The position numbers and the translations under genes were made by a program. From DASZHJ01 sp035517495 (GTDB lineage: Bacteria; Pseudomonadota; Alphaproteobacteria; ATCC43930; CGMCC-115725): a stretch of 64,000 nt of DNA. How positions within the stretch are numbered: the first letter of the stretch is position 1; each line of letters begins with the position of its first letter. Shown piece after piece: positions 33,623-41,511 of this stretch. The notes below the pieces were generated by a model. That model ran no database searches, had not been told where the DNA came from, and worked only from the letters and a program-made list of their open reading frames with translations. Where the stretch lies: the NCBI GenBank assembly GCA_035517495.1, contig DATIYT010000104.1, positions 153,407 to 217,406 of the forward strand, written 5' to 3'.

Positions 33623-34570
33623 TCACTCGATTACTTCATCGGCGCGCGCGAGCAGCGACGCCGAGGGCTCAACGCCGATCGCCTTCGCCGCGGTCAGATT
33701 GAGGGCAAAGCGAAAGCGGGTTGGCTGCTCGAATGGCAAATCCGAGGGCTTCGCCCCCTTCAGAATTCGATCGACGAGGTCGCCGACGCGATCGAACGCT
33801 TCGTCAAGATCAATGCCATACGACATCAAGCCGCCGTCGCGGACGATGAAGTCGTACTCGTAGATGCCCGGCAGCCGGTGCACCGTCGCGAACTCGAACA
33901 CTCGCTTTCGATTGAGATTGGTGAGGGGATCGCTGACCATCAGAATCGCGTCCGGCATGTCCTGAACCATCGCCGAGAACGCCTGGTCGAAATCGGCGGG
34001 TTCGCGCACGCCCAGCGCCTGAACATTGATGTCGAGTGCCTTGGCGCCCGCCTCCGATGCCCGGTATCGCAAGGTCATCGCGGGATCGTCGGCATTCCAG
34101 AGCATCGCAACCCGGCGCAGTTTCGGCGCGAACTCCTTGAGCAGCTCCAGCCGCTTGGGCGTCACTTCCACCGATACGTCGGATACCCCGGTGAGGTGGC
34201 CGCCGGGCCGCGCCAAGCTCTCGACCAGACCGATACCAACGGGATCGCCCGCCGAGAACACCACCGACGGGAGCGTTGTCCCCTGCTTGACGGCGACGGC
34301 GGCCGCATACCCTCCGGCTATGATTGCGTCCGGTTGCGACGCCACCAGCTCGGCAAGGGCTGACGGTGCACGTCGCTCAATCGTCAAATTCTTGTCGACC
34401 ACATAGCCGTGCCGGGCGAGGCCCTGCATGAGCGGCACTTCGAACGGACTTCCTTTGGCAAAGCCGAGCAATCCGATGCGATAAACCTTGGCCGGCGCTT
34501 GAGCGAACGCCCGCAGCGGCGGCGCCAGAGCCGTTCCGACAGCCAGTCTTATGAGATCGCGTCGCTTCAA
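33623..34570 (-). CDS. ABC transporter substrate-binding protein (ABC_sub_bind family), orphan
   Basis: 315-residue periplasmic binding protein of the TrpX/YtrF-like ABC_sub_bind family, common in Hyphomicrobiales. Tat-like signal MKRRDLIRLAVGTALAPPLRAFA, then KVYRIGLLGFAKGS, SQPDAIIAGGYAAA, LPSVVFSAGDPVGIGLVES and PGGHLTGVSDVSVEVTPKRLELLKE, all family-typical. It ends NLTAAKAIGVEPSASLLARADEVIE. No permease or ATPase gene lies beside it. Family ligands include aromatic amino acids and purines. Possibly cotranscribed with the downstream deacylase gene. Confidence 0.84.
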   Translation of the reverse strand: MKRRDLIRLAVGTALAPPLRAFAQAPAKVYRIGLLGFAKGSPFEVPLMQGLARHGYVVDKNLTIERRAPSALAELVASQPDAIIAGGYAAAVAVKQGTTLPSVVFSAGDPVGIGLVESLARPGGHLTGVSDVSVEVTPKRLELLKEFAPKLRRVAMLWNADDPAMTLRYRASEAGAKALDINVQALGVREPADFDQAFSAMVQDMPDAILMVSDPLTNLNRKRVFEFATVHRLPGIYEYDFIVRDGGLMSYGIDLDEAFDRVGDLVDRILKGAKPSDLPFEQPTRFRFALNLTAAKAIGVEPSASLLARADEVIE

Positions 34571-34660
34571 GATAGCTCCTTGCGACTGACGGACCGAGAA
34601 CGGTAGGACCTCCGATGCTCTCGGTGCAACGGCGAGCAGTGGCTGGCTCGATCTACTTCG

Positions 34661-35518
34661 TTACCCGCCCGCGACTTGCTTGAAGCGCCGCAAGGTTTCT
34701 ATCTGATCCTCAAAGCTTCGGATGCGGTACATCGGATAGAGCAAGACAATGTCGGCGCCGAGCCGGCGCCATCCCGCCGCCGCCGCGCCCCAGGCCTGCG
34801 CGTCCGGTTCTTGCACGCGCAGCCAACCTTCGATGCCGAACTTGGCGGGGTCGCGGCCGAATGATTTAAGGTGTCCCTTCAGCTCGCCGAGTTTTTGTTC
34901 CGCCTCCGCGTCGGGCGCCATAATCGGCATATAGCCGTCGCCGAGCCGGGCCGCGCGTTTGATCGCGGCATCCGACGAGCCGCCGAACCAGATCGGGATC
35001 GGCCGCTGCACCGGCCGCGGGACGATTGCAACCTCGTTGAGATTGTGAAAGCGCCCGTGGAAGGTCACGATGTCTTCCGACCAGAGGCGACGCAGCGCTT
35101 CAACTTGTTCGCTTTGACGCGCGCCTCGAGTCTTCCAGTCCTCGCCCAGCGCCTCGAACTCGACGTGGTTCCAACCCGTTCCGATGCCGAGCCTTAGGCG
35201 TCCATTGCTGAGGATATCCACCTCCGCCGCCTGCTTGGCAATTAGCCCGGTCTGCCGCTGCGGCGAGATCAGGACGCCGCTCGAGAGCTTGATCTTCTTG
35301 GTGACCGCCGCCAGAAAGCCGAGCGTGACGAAGGTCTCGTGGAAGGGGTCCGTCTCGTCGTAGCGCGGGACCCAGCCGTCCCGAGCCTTTGCGCCGAAAA
35401 CGTGATCGGGCACTTCGATGTCGATGTATCCAAGGTCCTCCGCCGCTTGCGCCCAATCGCGGATTTTCGCGGGGTCCGTTCCGATGTCCCGTGTCGGGAA
35501 CCAGGCACTGAGCTGCAT
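34661..35518 (-). CDS. TIGR03619-type F420-dependent LLM oxidoreductase
   Basis: 285-residue LLM enzyme of the group often assigned to coenzyme F420. Seen: PTRDIGTDPAKIRDWAQAAEDLG near the start, VPDHVFGAK, LSSGVLISPQRQTGLIAKQAAEVD near 77-101, SNGRLRLGIGTGWNHVEFEALG near 103-124 and PIPIWFGGSSDAAIKRAARLGDG near 173-195. It starts 3 bases after the VOC dioxygenase stop (upstream on the minus strand), so the two are coupled. Cofactor (F420 or FMN) cannot be decided without testing; no F420 synthesis gene is in the window. Confidence 0.83.
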   Translation of the reverse strand: MQLSAWFPTRDIGTDPAKIRDWAQAAEDLGYIDIEVPDHVFGAKARDGWVPRYDETDPFHETFVTLGFLAAVTKKIKLSSGVLISPQRQTGLIAKQAAEVDILSNGRLRLGIGTGWNHVEFEALGEDWKTRGARQSEQVEALRRLWSEDIVTFHGRFHNLNEVAIVPRPVQRPIPIWFGGSSDAAIKRAARLGDGYMPIMAPDAEAEQKLGELKGHLKSFGRDPAKFGIEGWLRVQEPDAQAWGAAAAGWRRLGADIVLLYPMYRIRSFEDQIETLRRFKQVAGG

Positions 35519-35521
35519 GGT

Positions 35522-36433
35522 TCAGTCCGCCGCTTCGAAGTTGCGGCCGAAATCCTCGGGTACCGGGGCGCCCCAGCGGTAGAGCGCGTCGCTCGCATCA
35601 TGGTCCTCGGCGCGCCACGAGCCGTCCGCGGGAATCTGGTCGATGTCGCAGAAATACTCGGCCATGCTGTTCCAGGGATCGCGCACGTAGTGGAAGAAAT
35701 TGGAGCCGAGGACGTGGCGGCCAAAGCCCCAGCCATTGCGATAGCCCGCGCCGATCACGTTGGCGGCGCCGATGCCGATCTGGTCGATCGACCCCACCTC
35801 GAAGCTCGCGTGATGGAATCCCGGGCGCTGATCCTTGAGCAGCGCCACCACGTGATGGTCGCCGCCGCGCGCGAGGTGCATAAAGGCGATGATGCCGGGC
35901 ACGCGGTCGGTGAGGCGCATGCCGAGGATGCTGGTATAGAACCCGACCATGCGCTCATGGTCCGGCGTGTGCAGCAGCACGTGACCCAAGCGATGCGGCC
36001 GGACGGCATGATTGGGCGGGCAACCCCGCCCTTTGCGCTCGTAGTGGCCCGGCGAGTTGAATCGAATCTCCGGAGCCGATCGCCAGGGCTGCGGCTGCTC
36101 AAGGCGCACATTGACGGCGTGCCCGTCGGGATCCCTGAGCCATAGCCCGCCGCCGAAAGCGTTGTGGGGAGCCTCGACCTCCGGGACGCCGCGCTCCTGC
36201 ATCCGCGCGCGGATCGCGGCGAGCCCCGCCGCATCAGTACCGAAGCGGAGGTGATTGAGCCGTTTGCGCTTGCCCTCGACCAGAAACACCTGGTCCTGCG
36301 CCCGCCCCTCGCAGCGGAATGCGAGGCCATGATCGCGCTCCTCCGGCACAAGGCCGAAGGTCGTATAGAAGCGCCGCCCGGCTTCGATGTCGGGAACGGT
36401 GAGCGCGTAGGCAAGTAGCGATTGAACGGCCAT
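35522..36433 (-). CDS. VOC-family extradiol dioxygenase-like protein
   Basis: 303-residue two-domain vicinal-oxygen-chelate protein resembling BphC-type extradiol dioxygenases. The C-terminal domain carries a plausible facial triad: His151 (HRLGHVLLHT), His208 (FHHASFEVG) and Glu259 (MAEYFCDID). The N-terminal domain (LLAYALTVPDIEAGRRFYTT) lacks the set, as usual. It should bind Fe(II) or Mn(II) and cleave catechol-like rings. Followed after 3 bases by the F420-type LLM gene. The exact diol substrate is unknown, but it fits the aromatic-catabolism flavour of the region. Confidence 0.82.
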   Translation of the reverse strand: MAVQSLLAYALTVPDIEAGRRFYTTFGLVPEERDHGLAFRCEGRAQDQVFLVEGKRKRLNHLRFGTDAAGLAAIRARMQERGVPEVEAPHNAFGGGLWLRDPDGHAVNVRLEQPQPWRSAPEIRFNSPGHYERKGRGCPPNHAVRPHRLGHVLLHTPDHERMVGFYTSILGMRLTDRVPGIIAFMHLARGGDHHVVALLKDQRPGFHHASFEVGSIDQIGIGAANVIGAGYRNGWGFGRHVLGSNFFHYVRDPWNSMAEYFCDIDQIPADGSWRAEDHDASDALYRWGAPVPEDFGRNFEAAD

Positions 36434-36514
36434 GAGCCAGCTCCTTGGATCGACTTGGGACAGAGTAGTCCAATCTCGTCATCGCCGCCAATCGGCAGGA
36501 GGCTGCAGGCAACG

Positions 36515-37054
36515 TCACCAGGGCAAACCGCAGAGATCGAGGACGCCCCCACGCGGCGCGATCTTCATATCGAATACATAGGGGTCCGAAACCTCGAAGC
36601 GTGTGCGACCCTGTGGCTGATCCACATAGACATCGCCCCCGAAAGCGCACCAGCCGAGCGCCTGGTAGATCGGAGCGTGTCGAGGTTCGCAGAACAACAA
36701 CGCAAAGTTGGGCTGGTATGCCCGTGCTATCTCCTCGACGGCCCGTCGCATCACCAGGCTCGCGACCCCTTGCCGCCGTCTATCCTCTCGGGTTGCGACA
36801 GCGCCAACGCCGCCAATCTTGACGGGCCGCTCTTGCCAACGCGCGTCGCGCTGGAACAGTTCCGCGTGGCCTATGAGCACGCCAGCATCATCGTAGGCGA
36901 GCACACGCCATTCGGGACGCGCCCAAACCACGGTTCGCCACGGAAGTCTCGCAACGACCTCCGGAGGCCAGACGGCTTCGAGCAACTGCTGGGCGGCTTC
37001 CGACCTGGCAGCGGCGGGCTGGATATCAATGCGGGCGATCGGGTCAACAGTCAT
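36515..37054 (-). CDS. GNAT family N-acetyltransferase
   Basis: 179-residue GNAT acetyltransferase. The acetyl-CoA site is seen as VGAVATREDRRRQGVASLVM (motif A, Q/RxxGxA) near residues 80-100, with FALLFCEPRHAPIYQALGW as motif B near 115-133. The N-terminal part WPPEVVARLPWRTVVWARP is unusual for the family and may bind the acceptor. The start is uncertain: ATG at 37054 lacks a clear ribosome-binding site, and another ATG lies at 37087. Divergent from the unknown gene at 37173. Acceptor unknown. Confidence 0.75.
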   Translation of the reverse strand: MTVDPIARIDIQPAAARSEAAQQLLEAVWPPEVVARLPWRTVVWARPEWRVLAYDDAGVLIGHAELFQRDARWQERPVKIGGVGAVATREDRRRQGVASLVMRRAVEEIARAYQPNFALLFCEPRHAPIYQALGWCAFGGDVYVDQPQGRTRFEVSDPYVFDMKIAPRGGVLDLCGLPW

Positions 37055-37172
37055 GGCGTTAGTCGATGCAGAAGTTTTACCCATCATGCCACATTACGCG
37101 CACTATTCAGCGAAGGTGCCATCCGGCACTATTTCTCGGACGAACCGCGGCTACATGGATTGACCCGCGCTG

Positions 37173-37886
37173 ATGACGATAGGCGCCAACACGCGAATGC
37201 TGATCCCCTATGGCGGCCGGCGCTGGCCGGTCGAGCGTATCGACCGCGAGCGGCCGGACCCCGATCTGGGTCCGCTGGTCGAGATCGACTGCATGGCTCG
37301 CGAGCCGTTGCGGCTCAGCAATTTTCCTTACGCCTTCGCGGAGCCCCCGGATTTCAACGCGATCGCGACAACGCCGGCGCGCCTCGATTTTTTGCGTGAC
37401 CACTTCAAGTCGTACTGGGGCCTCTGGGACAAATTGGCGCTCATGTTCCTCGATGCCTATTTCGGGCACATTTCAGGGGCGGTCGAGGCGGCGCAACCGG
37501 CGCTCGACGCCCAAGCGGCACCGCACGGCGGCTTGTTTCACCGTCGCGATTGGGTTTATTCGGCGCTCGCACCGATACCGATCGCACATCTGCCGGTGCC
37601 GCCGGCGAATCACAGCCCGCACTGGGTCTGGGTCGATTTTGCGTTTTGGACCGGCGAACGCGTCGTCGCTCTCGATGTCGTCGGCAGCGACGACCGAACG
37701 AGGCGTGCGGGCCGCGAGCGCCTCCGCCTTGCCGGTTATGAGGTGATCGAATTGCCGGGCGACACCCTCCGCCGCGCCGGAGTGCAGGCGTTGCGCGATC
37801 TACCGCCCGCGGCGTTCAGCGATTTCTGGAAAGGCGTCGCGCTGCCTTCGAGCCCGTTCAGGATCGGCGGCCTCGGAACCGACTAA
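37173..37886 (+). CDS. Hypothetical protein
   Basis: 237-residue protein of no recognised family. It starts MTIGANTRMLIPYGGRRWPV and contains LRDHFKSYWGLWDKLALMFLDAYFGH (near 70-95) and VWVDFAFWTGERVVALDVVGSD followed by RRAGRERLRLAGYEVIELPGD. The last part, a strand-helix-strand ending in RLAGYEVIELPGD, resembles the core of some PD-(D/E)XK-like nucleases, but the acidic-lysine motif is not seen. No signal or membrane segment. Codon use looks native. No ribosome-binding site is obvious at the ATG. Confidence 0.6.
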   Translation: MTIGANTRMLIPYGGRRWPVERIDRERPDPDLGPLVEIDCMAREPLRLSNFPYAFAEPPDFNAIATTPARLDFLRDHFKSYWGLWDKLALMFLDAYFGHISGAVEAAQPALDAQAAPHGGLFHRRDWVYSALAPIPIAHLPVPPANHSPHWVWVDFAFWTGERVVALDVVGSDDRTRRAGRERLRLAGYEVIELPGDTLRRAGVQALRDLPPAAFSDFWKGVALPSSPFRIGGLGTD

Positions 37887-37900
37887 GCCAAACAATAAAC

Positions 37901-38045
37901 GTCATCGCGAGGCGCAGCCGAAGCGATCCAAAGCCACAAGTTTCACCACGAAGACGCCAAGGACACCAAGAATCTGGTCTGATCAAACCCTTCTTCGTGA
38001 TCTTCGTGCCTTCGTGGTGAAATCCTGGATTGCTTCGCTTTGCTC
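37901..38045. repeat. Nested double inverted repeat (two dispersed-repeat types, one inside the other)
   Basis: The outer left arm at 37901-37931 (GTCATCGCGAGGCGCAGCCG then AAGCGATCC) pairs with the outer right arm at 38023-38045 (GGATTGCTTCGC...), the arrangement of the widespread GTCATTGCGAGG/CAATCC hairpins. Inside, TTTCACCACGAAGACGCC (37941 on) pairs with GTGCCTTCGTGGTGAAA (ending 38022), a CACGAAG-type repeat. The inner unit appears to have been inserted in, or built within, the outer one. The right end overlaps the stop codon of the LVIVD gene. Confidence 0.6.
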
Positions 38046-39252
38046 AAATCTTCATCTGCAGCACGTAGAGCCCACCGGCGTGGCGATCGACGGCGTAGAC
38101 CAGTTCGTTCTCGTCCACGTAAACATCGTTGATCTGGATCGCACCGGTGGGCGCGTTCGGCGGCGCCGGAGGCACGAAATGCGCGACTTCCTTGGGGTTG
38201 AAAGGGTCGGTCAAGTCATGCACGCGCAGCCCGCCGCTGAAGTAGGTCCCGAAGATCAAGGTGTTGGAGCGAAATGACGGGCCGGGCCGGTTCTCGTGCA
38301 TATTGTGCGCGCCGTAGCGCTGGCCTTTCTTGCGGAAGCCCTCCACCGAAGGCAGCGGCAAGGTGCTGATCGAGACAAGATTGTCCTCGCGCCTTGCGTC
38401 GAGCACCCAGACCAGCTTCGGCCAGTCGAGTCCGGCCTCGCGCACGCATTCGTCGCTGACGACCAGCAGGTCGCGGTCAAGCAGCGGCATAACGGTGTGG
38501 GTGAAACCCGGAAACGGCGGATGCGGGTTCCAATGTCCCACAGCCTTCGGCCGCGCCATGTCGGAGATGTCGAGGATGTAGGCGCCGCCGTCGATGAAGG
38601 CGACGTAGGCGCGGTCGGGTCGGTCCGGGTAGACGTTGGTGTTGTGCGCGCGGATTCCGGTGTCGAAGCGCGGATGCCGCGGCAGCGGCGGCGCATCGTC
38701 GCCGTCGCGCATGCCGGGGATCCACCAGCGGCACACCTCCTGAGGCTTCATGATGTATTCGAGGTCGATCACTCGGTAGAACTGATCGTCCTTGGGATCG
38801 CGCGGCTTGAAATCGGCGGCGCCGCCCGAGAAATGGATGTAGCGGCCGTCGACGAACCAGAGCTGATGCACGCCGCGGGAATGCGGGCCCGAGCAGTCGA
38901 AGGTGGTGATGAGCTTCGGGGTCTCCGGCGTCGAGACATCATAGAGATCGATGCCCGCAGGCTTTAGGCCGGGTGCCGCGGTCTGGTGCGCCACCGCCAT
39001 GATATCGCCGCAGACCTCGAGCGAATTGGAGCGGACCTGACGATGAGGCAGCTCGGTCTGGACGATGACGCGGGGATGTCGCGGGTCGGTCACGTCGACG
39101 CCCGTGAAGTCGGTGGGCGCGGACTCATGGGCCATCCAAAGGATGCGTCGGCCGCCCTTCGCAAGCTGCAGGCTCACGCCCTCGCCCACATTGCCGTGCC
39201 CCGAAAGCGCGTCATGCGCGATCAGCTCCATGTTGAAGATACTTTCGGGCAT
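38044..39252 (-). CDS. LVIVD repeat-containing protein
   Basis: 402-residue beta-propeller-like protein made of LVIVD-type repeats, in which strands such as GVDVTDPRHPRVI, GIDLYDVSTPETPKLI, AYILDISDMARPKAV and GLRVHDLTDPFNPKEV mark successive blades. These repeats occur in surface and periplasmic proteins of unknown role; some resemble choice-of-anchor or selenium-binding-type propellers. No signal peptide is seen from the ATG at 39252. The frame stays open far upstream through the preceding gene, but that gene is clearly coded in another frame. A same-strand NMT1-type binding-protein gene is 29 bases upstream. Confidence 0.8.
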   Translation of the reverse strand: MPESIFNMELIAHDALSGHGNVGEGVSLQLAKGGRRILWMAHESAPTDFTGVDVTDPRHPRVIVQTELPHRQVRSNSLEVCGDIMAVAHQTAAPGLKPAGIDLYDVSTPETPKLITTFDCSGPHSRGVHQLWFVDGRYIHFSGGAADFKPRDPKDDQFYRVIDLEYIMKPQEVCRWWIPGMRDGDDAPPLPRHPRFDTGIRAHNTNVYPDRPDRAYVAFIDGGAYILDISDMARPKAVGHWNPHPPFPGFTHTVMPLLDRDLLVVSDECVREAGLDWPKLVWVLDARREDNLVSISTLPLPSVEGFRKKGQRYGAHNMHENRPGPSFRSNTLIFGTYFSGGLRVHDLTDPFNPKEVAHFVPPAPPNAPTGAIQINDVYVDENELVYAVDRHAGGLYVLQMKI

Positions 39253-39281
39253 CTCTGTGGTCCTCCTGGGATTGGCCGCGA

Positions 39282-40301
39282 TTAATTGTCGATCCGTCGT
39301 TTGGCCTCTTCGATCAGCGAAAGGTCGACGTAATGCGGCGCGATCTGCACCGGCTTCGGCAGAATGCCGAGCTTCACGGATTCGTCGATCTCGGTCTGGA
39401 TCGCCTGCACCTCCGGACGCGCGTCGGGCGAGCGGTACCAGTCCTTCTTGGTGAAGTTGTAACCGAGTCCGTCCACCGGCAGCTTGGTTACACCGGCCGC
39501 GATCTGGATCGCCTCGGCGTGATGCGCAGGATCGAGAAACCAGCGCACGGCGCGAATATGATCTTCGAAGAAATCCACGAGCTGCGCGCGATGGTCGGCG
39601 ATGAAATCGGCGCGCATCGCCCAATGCACGGTTTGCGTATTGCCGAAAGCGTCGCTGATCCGGAAGAGCGTCCGGTACTTGCCGCTCGCGTCGATGTCGC
39701 GCGCGAATTGCGGCAGCAACGGGATCAGGTCCACCTTCCCCGCCTCGATCATCGCGGGCATGTTGGCGAAATTGGCCTCGATGCTGGTGAAGTCGCTGTC
39801 CTGGATGCCGGCGCGATGCAGGATGATGCGCATGGACGCGTCGCTCGCCGACCCGATCGCATTGGTGGCGATGCGTCGGCCCTTTATGTCCGTGACCTTC
39901 TGGATCGGTCCGTCCTTCGCCACCACGTAAGGCTGGCTGAAATGCCCGTCGGTTCCGTCTTGAATGACGTCCGCAACGACGCGCACCTCGAGCTGTGCGT
40001 TGGTAATGGCGAGCGCGAGCGAGGAGGAACCGAACGCCGCGATCTGCAGCTCGCCCGCCGCCAGCGCCACGATCTGCGGCGTGCTGCCCTGAAACCGCAC
40101 GGGCTCGTAGGTATAGCTGCTGCCGAGGTGACGGAAGACCTCGGGATGTCGTCGCTGCAGCTCTTGGATCAGCGGCGCCAAGTGGCCCGGTGTCTGCGCC
40201 CAGCCGATGCGCATTGGCAGCGGCTCGGCTTCGGCGCGCGGCAATGCACCGAAGAGCGCCCCCACCATCAGCAGCGACGCGAGCAGCGAGCGCACCCGCA
40301 T
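39282..40301 (-). CDS. NitT/TauT (SsuA/NMT1)-type substrate-binding protein, orphan
   Basis: 339-residue periplasmic binding protein. Signal peptide MRVRSLLASLLMVGALFGAL with cleavage near RAEA. The mature protein has PMRIGWAQTPGHLAPLIQEL, IVALAAGELQIAAFGSSSLALAI, VTDIKGRRIATNAIGSASD and EAGKVDLIPLLPQFARDID, as in SsuA/TauA-like receptors for sulfonates, taurine or nitrate. It ends LSLIEEAKRRIDN. No permease or ATPase follows; instead the LVIVD gene lies 29 bases downstream. Ligand unknown. Confidence 0.84.
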   Translation of the reverse strand: MRVRSLLASLLMVGALFGALPRAEAEPLPMRIGWAQTPGHLAPLIQELQRRHPEVFRHLGSSYTYEPVRFQGSTPQIVALAAGELQIAAFGSSSLALAITNAQLEVRVVADVIQDGTDGHFSQPYVVAKDGPIQKVTDIKGRRIATNAIGSASDASMRIILHRAGIQDSDFTSIEANFANMPAMIEAGKVDLIPLLPQFARDIDASGKYRTLFRISDAFGNTQTVHWAMRADFIADHRAQLVDFFEDHIRAVRWFLDPAHHAEAIQIAAGVTKLPVDGLGYNFTKKDWYRSPDARPEVQAIQTEIDESVKLGILPKPVQIAPHYVDLSLIEEAKRRIDN

Positions 40302-40404
40302 AAACGGTACCCATCCTCCCTGCCTGCCCTCTTTTGGGGCCGGGCCAGCGCGATCTTACCAGAGGGAGGGGGTTTGCAAACGACAAAGCGCGCCTATCTG
40401 TAGC

Positions 40405-41511
40405 ATGATCCGCCACGATCCATGCCCAAACCGGAGTGCGACACGGGTGAGCGCCGAACCGCCGCCAATCACCGCCGAAGCCGCCGGCAATCGCATTCCC
40501 GGCACCTTGATCACCGGGTTTCTCGGCAGCGGCAAGACCACGCTGCTAAACGCGCTGCTAAAGCATGAGCAGATGCGCGACACGGCTGTCATCGTCAACG
40601 AATTCGGCGCGGTCGGGCTCGATCACCTGCTGATAGAGACCGCGTTCGAGGACGCCGTGCTGCTCAAGAGCGGCTGCATCTGCTGCACCACGCGCGGCGA
40701 TCTGGTCGATACGCTCGGCGATCTCTTCGAGCGACGCGCGCGAGGCGCCATTCCACGGTTCGGCCGCGTCGTCATTGAGACCACCGGCCTCGCCGATCCG
40801 GCGCCGATCCTCCACATGCTGATGGCGGACCCGGCGGTCGCAGAGCGCTATCGCCTCGACCGAGTGCTTGCGACGATCGATGCCGTGAACGCGTCGGACC
40901 AGCTTCAGCGCCAGTATGAGCCCGCAAAGCAGGCGGCGATAGCGGATCGGCTGGTGCTCACCAAGACCGATCTTGCGTCCTCACGCGAGATCGACGCGGT
41001 GACGACACGGCTGCGCGCGCTCAATCCGACCGCGCCGATCCTGCGCGCGATTGGCGGCGCGATCGATCCGAGCTGTCTATTCGATCCGCTCGAAGGCGGC
41101 GCGCCGCGGGTGGAGATGATGGTCGGAACCGGCGATTCGCATCCGGGGCACCCTCATGACCACGCGCACCACGATCACGACGAGGCCGAGCATTTACACG
41201 GCATCGCCTCCTGGTCGCTGGTTCATCGGGAACCCGTGGATTGGCGGCGTCTCGCCATTTGGCTCGAGGCGCTGGTGTCGCTCCGGGGACCCGACCTGCT
41301 GCGCCTCAAGGGCATCGTCGCGCTTGTCGGTCGCGCGCGCCCGATAGTCGTGCACGCGGTGCAGCACGTATTGCATCCCGCCATCGAACTTGATCATTGG
41401 CCCGACGCGGAGCACGGCTCCAGAATCGTCTTCATCACGCGGAACATTGCGCGGGACGCCCTTGAAGCTTCGTTCCGCGCGAGCGTCATCGAGGCCGAGG
41501 GGATCCGATGA
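40405..41511 (+). CDS. COG0523 (CobW/ZagA-like) GTP-dependent metal chaperone
   Basis: 368-residue G3E-family GTPase thought to deliver metal (usually zinc or cobalt) to client proteins. Walker A ITGFLGSGKTTLLNALL at 36-52, the metal-binding CICC motif at 91-94, ETTGLADPAPI near 130 and NKXD-like TKTDL near 185. A His-rich linker (PGHPHDHAHHDHDEAEH) near residue 250 precedes the CobW C-terminal domain. The ATG at 40405 is used; a GTG at 40447 is a possible alternative. The stop overlaps the start of the DUF882 gene (ATGA), implying coupled translation. No Zur box was seen upstream. Confidence 0.87.
   Translation: MIRHDPCPNRSATRVSAEPPPITAEAAGNRIPGTLITGFLGSGKTTLLNALLKHEQMRDTAVIVNEFGAVGLDHLLIETAFEDAVLLKSGCICCTTRGDLVDTLGDLFERRARGAIPRFGRVVIETTGLADPAPILHMLMADPAVAERYRLDRVLATIDAVNASDQLQRQYEPAKQAAIADRLVLTKTDLASSREIDAVTTRLRALNPTAPILRAIGGAIDPSCLFDPLEGGAPRVEMMVGTGDSHPGHPHDHAHHDHDEAEHLHGIASWSLVHREPVDWRRLAIWLEALVSLRGPDLLRLKGIVALVGRARPIVVHAVQHVLHPAIELDHWPDAEHGSRIVFITRNIARDALEASFRASVIEAEGIR

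Noticed and set aside
31890..33863. A 657-codon open frame on the plus strand
   Set aside because: It is antisense to the N-acyl-D-amino-acid deacylase gene, whose motifs are intact. The translation is low-complexity and matches no family.
38044..40416. One very long open frame covering the LVIVD protein and the region of the NMT1-type binding protein
   Set aside because: The upstream part is out of frame with the clear binding-protein gene (signal peptide and family motifs at 39282-40301) and is Arg-rich in a way typical of high-GC shadow frames. The LVIVD gene starts at 39252.
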